DNA of 64,000 bases from Adiantum capillus-veneris (taxonomy: Eukaryota; Streptophyta; Polypodiopsida; Polypodiales; Pteridaceae), in the NCBI GenBank assembly GCA_014529385.2, contig CM043958.1, positions 144,150,734 through 144,214,733 of the forward strand. The letters are read 5' to 3'. The number at the start of each line of letters is the position of its first letter. Position 1 is the first letter of the stretch. Shown here piece after piece: positions 56,113 to 64,000 of this stretch. Under the pieces are notes generated by a model. That model saw nothing but the letters and a program-made list of their open reading frames with translations, was not told the DNA's origin and ran no database searches. Position numbers and translations under genes: made by a program.

Positions 56113-57530
56113 GTCATAAAAAGCTTCTATGCAAGTGATTATCATTTTTTCTATTTTACACGTCATTTTTCATGTCAAATCTCATACATCTTGCAGCATT
56201 GTTTTTTGTAGCCCTGAGAGTGTGTAGCATATATGCTTTTGTGGGCTTGGTGTTTTGGTTTGAATTGGCGAGGATAGGGTAATTCAACATTATCTTTCTT
56301 CTGCTTTTCAACACTTTGTATGTATCCCAGGATCTCCTTCTAGCAATTGGAAAATAAGTAGGGTAGATCCTCAGACTCTGTGGTGCATTCATGTAGATAG
56401 TTTCATCCTAAGGACCCTTGTTGAACCATCTTTTTCTCCATAGTGGGTGGCTCTTAAGTATGAGTAGTACTTGTTATTTTGTGGCTGCAACTAATTCATA
56501 ATCTCTATGTGCATTCATCTCTAAAGCTAGAAGCAACTTCTTCTTCCATAAGATGGATTCTTGCTTCATTAATGGAGATGCTAGCATGTTGTGGCCAAAG
56601 TTTTTAACTTGCTCATCTAGTTGTATCATTAGAAGTGATGCACACTCCAAAATCTTTAGTTCATATTCCATGTATTCTTTAGCTACTCCATCTAGCATGT
56701 CGACCATCCATTGCTTAAGCTCGTCTTGAGAATCCATTTCTCGTCCATCTAGGTCATGAAATCTACCCTTGATTGAAGTACTAAGTAGATCTCCTAATGG
56801 TAGTTGATGAAAACTTTCAAACTCTATGCATGTGGTGTGGGTGATTGGTAGATGTTTAGGTGCTTGTGAGGTGCCACCAAGATCCACAAATTTTGCCTTT
56901 ATTTCTCAAGCATGCATCTCAACTTGTGCAGTCAAATCTGCTTTTGCTTTGGGTGGCTATTCTTGTAGCTCCTTGATCTATTGCTCCTTTTGGGAGATAG
57001 TTGTGATCATTTCAGTCATCAATAGTTGTCTTTACAAATTCTCTTATTCCAACTCAGTCTTGAGTGCTTTAAGCTCATTGGAATCTACTGTTGAAGGGAG
57101 ATAAGTAGATGTTGGTGGTGTTGCTTGATTGGCAAGGAGGATAGAGAGAGTTTGCTTCACAACATCATATGAGCTAGATAGCTTTGAGTATTTATTTCCT
57201 CCCTTTTCAATTTTTCTTTGATTTCATCTCACTCTACTTGGAAGTGGCTATTAGCCTCAATATCCCTCTTGATATCTTTGCAAATATTTTTAGCATATCT
57301 CTTTTCCTTCTCTAGAGCATCTATTTTTTCCTTATCTTGAGCTGTTTGTAGCTTTTGTTTGTCCTTTTGTAGACTATCCACCACTAGATATTTGAGTTAT
57401 GCTATCTCTTGAGTTGCTTTTGTGGTGGGGTCTTTGGCCTCTTCAGCTTCCTTAATCCAAGCACCAATGCCATTTTGGCAATTGTAGTTTTGTCATATTG
57501 AGGGTCTTGTTCAGAGTCCCATTGTTGCAA
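56113..57530 (-). pseudogene. Coiled-coil pseudogene, upstream part
   Basis: From about 57530 the - strand reads, with frame changes, through a long charged helical stretch (EKIDALEKEKRYAKNICKDI near 57290), a mid segment (STYLPSTVDSNELKALKTEL near 57060) and a 137-codon ORF at 56887-56474 (LDGREMDSQDELKQWMVDML). The last piece is at 56392-56156. The composition is that of an extended coiled coil. I recognise no family. Stops are numerous. It continues on the other side of the copia insertion at 50562. Confidence 0.5.
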
Positions 57531-57539
57531 TAGCTCCAA

Positions 57540-58423
57540 TGACCAAAAAAATTATCAACCGGAGGGATGAGCTACCCGGCTAGGGCATGGAAACACTCAC
57601 ACGATTAGTGAGCTAATTATGGAAACACAAAGGGTTAACTCTACGAGGTGAGCTTCTCGGCCTATGGAGGAGCTAAGCCGCAATGAAGGGCAATCTCCAT
57701 ATCCACTTCTCTTCACCTCCAATCAACCCAATCACACACACTACGATTGAAAGATGCACACAACACTAATCCTATCATGCAGCACACTAATCGAAAGCAC
57801 ACACACATAGATCTATCAAGCACCACACTCCAATCAAACCTACATGCACACAAGCATAAGAGGGCAATCTCACAAGATTAGAGAGGGATTAACCACTAAT
57901 TAGTTAAGATCTAGTTAATCTAAGCATCATAGGCAATCATGTAAGAAGTAAGAGAGAGGCATAGTGAGAGAGAATGAATCATTGATTAGTGTTAATCAAG
58001 TCTCATGAGCAAGGAGAAGCTCAAGGACTCCATAGCCACACACCTCAAGAGCTCTCACCAAAGAGTGCTCTCAACAAATGACTTGAGAACCCTAATTTCT
58101 TTTACACGCTGCCTTATATACCTATGGTAAAAATATGCAATGTTCAGCCGCCCAAGGCCTTTAGGGCTCGCTACTTATTGAATCTGCAACCTAGGCACAA
58201 TAAGTGACCTATTATTTACAACTTGGAACTCCCATTGAGCCCGTAACACATTAAAATATTACAATGGCTTGAAATAAATTGGGAATCTACAATACATGAC
58301 CATTTTGGGAAAACATGAAAAATGTGTAACTCCAATCTTTACTACTTCTTTGTGTTCATCCTCAATGTGCATTCGTACGTCTTCGATCTTTAGCAGTTTC
58401 TGTTAACTGACGTTGACTCAACA
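57540..58423 (-). repeat. 3' LTR of the element running off the window (left end inferred)
   Basis: The right end is supported by a polypurine tract (58424-58435) abutting TGTTGAGTCAACG on the - strand. A TATA-like sequence, GGTATATAAGGCAG, lies at about 58110-58123 on the - strand, as in an LTR promoter. The left end near 57540 (TGACCAAAAA on the + strand) is a guess from the end of the coiled-coil pseudogene. The partner LTR is outside the window. Confidence 0.5.
58106..58124 (-). promoter_or_regulatory. TATA box in the inferred LTR
   Basis: On the - strand, CATAGGTATATAAGGCAGC. It lies about 300 bp inside the LTR start, in the position expected for the U3 promoter. Confidence 0.5.
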
Positions 58424-58435
58424 TTCCCCCCTTCC
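58424..58435 (-). promoter_or_regulatory. Polypurine tract of the right-hand element
   Basis: On the - strand GAAGGGGGGAA abuts the TG of the inferred LTR. It is the strongest sign that an LTR element lies to its right on the - strand. Confidence 0.65.
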
Positions 58436-59421
58436 TATTTCAGTGCCCGTCCTCGGGCACTGTTGAAAAGTGTCCGTGGAGGCAAGGGAAGGTTTTGATT
58501 GGTTGTTGATGGGCTAATTTTTTCAATTGTCGTTGAATTTGTTGATGAGGTTCTTCATTTATCGTTGGATTTGTTGATGAGTTTCAATTTGCTGCAGCAT
58601 CTTCATTGGTTTGAATATGTCTAATGTGAGAGATGATGTTGCATTTGTCCGTTGTAATAGCATAATGATGAGGCTATTGTTTATTTATAAAAGGTATGTA
58701 CAATAGAAGTAGAATGATGAGGTTCTAAATTAGGGTCTAAAAGCTGGATGACCAAAGGGAAAAAATCTAGTGGAAAAAAGTGCCTTTGGGATAAGCGCAT
58801 TATCGGAGTACTTATGAGCATGGAAATATTAATAAAGTAATCAAGAGATTATTTGCTGATAGATATGGAATTAAAAAGACAGCAAATATGAGATGGTAGC
58901 ATGATGGAATATTGGTTTGTCTGTTATAGCCCACTCAAGGTGCATAGGTGGAAGCAAAAAAGAGTGTCTAATGCATATGTCCAATGATGGGACATCCTAT
59001 TTATGCATACATAGAAATGCATGGAAAACAATATGCTGTGCAAGAAATATTTTGAGGGGTTATTCAAAAATATGGTGTAGCTATAAAAGCATATGACATA
59101 GCTTTGCAAGCTGGCACCCCTTTAAGAATGGTTTTTGTTGACGAGGATATGTGCTCTCATCTTACTGTGCATTGTGCATGAGTGTTGGACTCTACGACAC
59201 TCCATCAATTATAAGTTAATAGACTTCGACTCTTATGCTCATCTCATCCAGCATGAGCGACACGACTTTAGATATGTTCAACTCTTCCAGCTATGCTTTG
59301 CTCATTTTATGGCTCAGTAGCCCGACTCTGACTATGCCAAAGAGTGTTTTTTGCACCCTGGCGACTTGACTTTTTACATTCTTGTGCTTACTACAAACAT
59401 TTCTTCAGGTAAAAGTAAGCT
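58436..59421. other. 3' internal region of the right-hand element
   Basis: Low-complexity, AT-rich, with no RT, RNase H or integrase motif. It contains a perfect 9-bp stem, 4-base loop hairpin at 58441-58462 (CAGTGCCCG and its complement). Confidence 0.45.
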
Positions 59422-60949
59422 TTAATCCTCAAAAATAGGATTAATGAAGGACCAAGTTGGCATTGAAGGTTTCTTTTGCCATACCTGTTTTATCATCTTT
59501 GACTTTTCATTCGCGTTGGTTGGGCTGTCCTTCTTTGACTGTGAAGACTCCATTGTCCGTTTGATTCTCCAATTGGGCATGTTTATAGAAGTCTTTGATG
59601 TTGTTGTAGACCTCTGTTCACTGTCGGCATCTGGCTTTTGACTAGGAGCATTGGAAGACTTAGGAATCCAAACCTTTTGAGGATCTTTGTAACTCATTTG
59701 TTGACTTTGTTGAGCTCTAGGTCTTGTTGAGCTCTTGAGATCTTCATGCAAGTCTGGTGTAGCTGTAGTTGGCTTGTGGTTGATTGGTAGCCAAATCTTT
59801 GTATAGCGTGTGTAGAATCCTTGTCCAAGAGGAACATTCTTTGAGATCCATCTTTTTTCTGTTTCCTCTTGAAAGTTGTGGTAAACTTCAACATCTTTCG
59901 ATGTTATTCTCTTGTATACCTACTTCTTAGGTACCCTAGAATATTCTCGAGGTTGATACCTAGTGGGCCTTCTTTCCTGGGAGGGACTTGACATTACTTC
60001 ATATGCTCTAACCTGTGGTTTTGGTACCCATATCCGTCTATTACATCCATAGTACTCCTATTCCTTTAAGCTCCATTGTGCTGCTATCCATCCCATGTGT
60101 TTGTCTTTCTGTGTTGATTTTTTGTCGTTAATCCAAACTGGATCATTGACTTTGACTAAATTGCTCTGAATAAACACTTACTTGACTTTCCTTTGCTTTT
60201 TTGAGTACTTTGGCTGAAATATCTTTGCTTTTCTAGGTGTCTCCTTAGAGGTTTCAATTGGGTCAGCAATTGACTTGAAGATTTGAAAGTCTGACTTGCT
60301 TGAAGAAGCTGATCCATGAGGGTTCTTTGATGTCAAGGCATATTCTATCACACCTTCTTTCCTAATTGGTGGAGGTTCCACTTTAGCTATACCTTTGTCT
60401 GCAAGATTTTTCTTTGATCCTTGTGACTTCTACAACTCTGAATTTGGAATTTATGGTTCTATTGAAGATCTTTGTCCAGCTCTTGCCATGGTCTCATCTT
60501 GATCTAACTGTGTCTCTATGGAGGGTAGCTTGAGACTTTTTTGTTACAATCTGACTTACAATAGTTCTTTGTGCTCGAAATGACTGATTGAACTTTGGAC
60601 TTACTATTGCTTCTTGGTTGACTGCAACCTCGATCTTCAAAACTTCTGGCTTTGATGGCATTCTCTGCTCTTTTTGATTTGCACTTGTTATTGCCTGATT
60701 TGCTTTAAGCTCCTCTGAAGTTTTGCTTGATGGAGATGAATCGTCTTCAATAAGCTTTGCTTTGGTATTAGTCTCCATTTTAACTGTGCTTGAGGACTTT
60801 GTGTTGTCGTCCATGGGTGACCAGTCTTGGTCTTCATTCTTTGTTTTCTGTGATGACTCCGTCATGTTTGCATTCTGTATCTTTAGGACCTTTTGGGCCA
60901 TTGGCATTCCCATTATGATGTTGTCTGGCATTTCCTTTGCTGTGATCAC
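59422..60949 (-). pseudogene. Trp-x-Pro-Lys repeat and protease-like region
   Basis: Fragments 60949-60494, 60381-60178, 59894-59694 and 59751-59422 are rich in Lys, Ser, Gln and Thr. The segment VITAKEMPDNIIMGMPMAQK at about 60950-60890 resembles the flap side of a retroelement aspartic protease (D/N-I-I-x-G-x-P). Further down, short motifs of the type VW(V/I)PK recur (RRIWVPKPQ near 60030, KVWIPKSS near 59670, KQVWQKKP near 59490). Such motifs occur in gag-like proteins of plant retroelements. Function is not certain. Confidence 0.4.
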
Positions 60950-61009
60950 ATGAAATTGAACTATGATGATCTGTGAACCTACTTCAATGGCGATGGAGAT
61001 GATTCCCCA

Positions 61010-61510
61010 TCATTCTGCTCGTTTGTTTCCTAATATGCTCACAAATCTAGAAGCATCTTCCAGCTGTGGTTGGCCACATCTTTTCCAAGTGCAAAAAGAC
61101 ATCAGGTTCTTGTCTAACTTGAAATCTAGCTTTACTTCTTTTGACAACTTTTCTTTGTTTTCACCAACAATGTTGCACTTGATCGTCTTAGGATTTCTTT
61201 CTGTATTGAGTGCTTTTGTGGTGGCGGTGTCTGTAGGTTGAACTTTTTCTACATTGGCTTTGCCTTGATCACTTGCTTCCGTTGATGTCGACTCGTATGA
61301 CTGTGATACTGCACTTTTTTGCAATTGTTGAGCATTGTCTTCCTGCATTTGAGTAACCTTTGACCTTAAAAGGTCCATTGTACTGTCTGGCAGAATCTGT
61401 CTCTTCGGAGTAGATTTTGGTGGTGACCTTTGTGTAGCTTTTTGGACTTTATCTCCCATTGACTTTGACTTTTTTGCCACCTGTTCTAGTAGCTTGAGGC
61501 TTTGCATCAT
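61010..61510 (-). pseudogene. Protease-upstream region of the right-hand element
   Basis: 166 codons, Lys/Gln/Ser-rich, with a likely helical part (LRSKVTQMQEDNAQQLQKSA). It ends with FVSILGNKRAE and a stop, then EWGIISIAIEVGSQ-type sequence leads to the flap-like segment, so this is probably the N-terminal side of the protease. The catalytic Asp triad is not visible. Confidence 0.35.
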
Positions 61511-61734
61511 CTTTAGATAGTCTTTGACTTCAGTCGTACCATCGTAGGGGTTTGTACAAGATCATGATCTTGCTGATATTTGTTACCATGTGCATCTTGA
61601 TATGCATATGTGAGCTTGGTCACATATAACTGTTTGAACACTATCGTACTTGTTGGATTTTGACTTTGACTTGTGGAGATCAACTGAAACTTCTGTCCTT
61701 GATGATATTCATAGAAGCATTTATCTGTAGACTC

Positions 61735-62649
61735 TTATGGAATATGGGTCAATTGGAAACTTCGAACAACCATATGATCTTTCAATGGTTTCTGCTTAGA
61801 ATAGGTCTGTTGGCTAGAAACTCTGGGGCTTCTAACTGACATTGCGGTTCTTGATACATAAGCTGAGCTTGATGGATTTATAGCTGCCCCTTTCTTAGGG
61901 TGATCACTATAGCCTGCTTCATTGTAAGAGTTCAAAATTGTTTGGCTCTGATTTAGTCTCACCTTCTGGGAATGTGAAGGTACACTTTGGGTAGCATTGT
62001 TGATGTTTGGCATTTGTAAACCTTCTACATAGTTTCCTATGTATCTTCGAGAAACATGACAAATTATTCCCCAAATCAAGCTATAAATAGCTTTATCTTT
62101 GCCCTGATATTGTCTATCCCATAGGTCTCCTATGATATGGGCTTCTATGGTTTCAAGACCAAAGGCATCATAGATGCTAGACTCTTGTCTATATCTACGA
62201 CTTTTTTTGTCAAAGTATATGTTCGTTTGGTCACAACATCGAAGCTTGATTTTCGATGGAGGAGAGTTTGGTTCTGAACAGATTTCTGGGTTCACTCGGG
62301 TAATATCCTTCAGCTCTAGAGAGAATGGGCTATAATAGATTTTTTCCTCTGAAATGAACCATCCTTTCTGATCTATCACTGGACGCACTTCTATGAGCTG
62401 GTATGTGAGCCGTTCAAACACTGGTTGATCCTTTTTGTACAGTTGTCCTTTTTGGTCTACATAGTGTGCATATGAATGATGTGTACCATACAATGCTAAC
62501 ATCATTCTGTTTGATGTGTCTCTTAGACTCGTGAATGATTGCACACTTGTGTCAATGGATGCAAAATCATTTGCAAATTCAACAGTCTTTTCAACCTTTG
62601 GTGATATCTCGACACCTTTACTAAATTCAAGCAAGAATTTGTTCTTCAA
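61735..62649 (-). pseudogene. Large gag-like ORF of the right-hand element
   Basis: The longest open stretch here (304 codons), unlike the common gag families. It starts within a Lys-Val-Glu-rich stretch and holds a well-formed globular-looking middle (LTYQLIEVRPVIDQKGWFIS, then DLWDRQYQGKDKAIYSLIWG) and a Ser/Gln-rich C-terminal third. I do not recognise it. It directly follows the zinc-knuckle ORF at 62942-62646, overlapping it by four bases, in another frame. Confidence 0.45.
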
Positions 62650-62942
62650 AGAATCATTTTAAGCTTTTCACGTGCCTGTGCATCTTTTTGCTCATTTTGA
62701 ACTTGGAATGTTTTTACTGGTGCTTCTATTGGTAATGCATAATCATCTGATTGCATTAAAAGTGACGAGTTAAATGTACTTACATCGAGATTCACATTTC
62801 CAATTTGCTTTGTACCTTGCTTGGCAGTTGATGTGTCCCTATTGTCTGGAGTTCTTGGACAATCTTCAGGAAAATGTCCACCTTTTCGTCCACAATCTGA
62901 GCAATACGCCATGACTAGTGGTATTCCAATTGGCTCCGTCAT
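62646..62942 (-). pseudogene. Zinc-knuckle protein fragment
   Basis: 98 codons starting MTEPIGIPLVMAYCSDCGRK. The motif CSDCGRKGGHFPEDC is a CX2CX5HX4C zinc knuckle, one residue longer than the usual CX2CX4HX4C, near the N-terminus. A knuckle upstream of a long downstream gag-like region is unusual, since in gag it lies near the C-terminus. The fragment may be the end of the preceding reading frame that starts at 63519. Confidence 0.45.
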
Positions 62943-63312
62943 GTTACTGAGAAGTTTCTGCTTCTATGCTTGCCTAGTTGTCAGCATCTTCTTTTAAAAC
63001 ACTGAGCATCAAGCTCTAGAATGCTCCATCTAGACCTTTGTACCGTCTTTGGTTTGGTTCTCCAATTAGACTGGCTTCTATTGGCTGATCTGTTGTTTCT
63101 TCCATTACTGGCTCTCGACTATAGATCTGACTACTGTAATCCATTTACAATGACCCTGATTGTATATGCACTAAATGGATGCTTTGCGAACTAGTGCAAG
63201 TTTTTGGATAACCACTTGGGCTGATCTTTTGTACTTCTATCTGCACCTCATCTGTGAGTTTGCAATACCTGGCTCCACTAAAGTTTGTGAACATGTGGGA
63301 GTTCTCTGAATT

Positions 63313-63519
63313 TTACTTCACTTTGATCAGTAGGATCTTGGCTTGTGTGCTACTTTTACTGCTCATTAGATATCTATGGCCTTCTGAATTTGTGTACAAA
63401 AATTTATCTCCATTGTAGCCATAAAGCTGTAAAATCTGCTCTGTTGCACTTATACATGTGTTACCACTGCTACTGGCTTGCTCTGTTGTACTTGAACTCT
63501 CAGCTCGAGATGAGTCCAT
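63313..63519 (-). pseudogene. Possible N-terminus of the right-hand element protein
   Basis: 68 codons starting MDSSRAESSSTTEQASSSGN, with EQILQLYGYNGDKFLYTNSE. Beyond the stop, coding-like sequence continues (NSENSHMFTNFSGARYCKL) toward the zinc-knuckle fragment, with several stops. Ser/Thr-rich start, no family recognised. Confidence 0.35.
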
Positions 63520-64000
63520 GTCAATTGGTTCTGTAAAAACAGTCTCCTAGCAAATTTTGGTATTGATTAGCATAATTTCTCCTGCTCGTACTCACCTAAT
63601 CTGCAATCCACCGTGGTTTGTCGATTTTCAGCTTGATTTTGACAGATTTAGAAATTTGTCTGTCCCTCACCTTTTGGCTCGTTTGATATGATTCGCTCTT
63701 GGGATTTGTGAATCTTCTAGCTTTGCGGTGTTTCCTCGGTATGCGGTACACTTTCCGGCTTTGCTTTTGCTCTTCTGGGTCTTTTTTCGGGCTCGTTTTC
63801 GCGTTTGCTCCGCGTGTGATTTTTTTGCTTTTCTGGGTTTTTCTAGCACTTCCTAACTTTTTTTGTCTTTTTCTGGCACTTTCAATAAGTTCCTTTTTTT
63901 TTTGCTAATTATTTGTTAAATTTTAAATTTTCTATTTTTTGATATTTTTTGTATTTTTTACGCTCTTTTTTGGAAAAGTTTTGATTTTTACGGAATTTCT
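63520..64000. other. Leader of the right-hand element
   Basis: T-rich toward the window end. A 60-codon - strand ORF (63849-63667) rich in Lys/Arg is low complexity and unsupported. No primer-binding site is in the window. Confidence 0.4.

Overview
This window looks like nuclear DNA of a land plant with a large, repeat-rich genome, possibly a gymnosperm or another lineage with a bloated genome. The evidence is nested LTR retrotransposons with plant-type primer-binding sites (initiator-Met tRNA and Asp tRNA), Tat-like, chromodomain-bearing and Tork-like lineages, long CT/CA/GA microsatellites, and short GT-AG introns. I found no intact host gene, no rRNA or tRNA gene, and nothing bacterial. 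Almost everything is mobile DNA in different stages of decay.

Layout. (1) 1-9898, + strand: an LTR element with very long LTRs (about 3.8 kb). Its left LTR is cut by the window edge, and its roughly 3.6-kb interior has no reverse transcriptase, only broken ORFs of unknown type (LARD-like). (2) 10306-23066, - strand: a decayed Ty3/gypsy element of the Tat type, with three zinc knuckles, protease, RT, RNase H, integrase, a long 3' region with an extra 130-codon ORF, and a truncated 3' LTR. (3) 23500-26921, - strand: a remnant of a Ty1/copia element (5' LTR, PBS, long satellite-rich leader, gag). (4) 26922-29056: old, broken, unassigned sequence. (5) 29057-49603, - strand: a Ty3/gypsy chromovirus. 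Its 5' LTR was split by (6) a 12-kb DNA transposon at 36067-48073. (7) 49604-57530: an old coiled-coil pseudogene on the - strand, split by (8) a young Ty1/copia Tork-like element at 50563-56107 with 5-bp target duplications. (9) About 57540-64000, - strand: an LTR with polypurine tract followed by gag/protease-like remnants, running off the window.

The most interesting object is the DNA transposon (6). It has 25-bp terminal inverted repeats (24/25 identical) and an 8-bp direct repeat at its edges. It carries a spliced DDE-type transposase-like gene, a Ulp1-like cysteine protease gene with an intron, an Arg-Gly-rich protein and two unrecognised minus-strand genes. It also carries a divergent histone H3-like gene with a long acidic C-terminal tail. 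Directly upstream of the histone-like gene is an array of about ten 106-bp repeats, each able to fold into a hairpin with arms of up to 19 bp. Related hairpins recur between the other genes of the element. I know of no described plant transposon with this combination. All of its genes that I could read carry at least one stop or frameshift, so this copy is probably dead.
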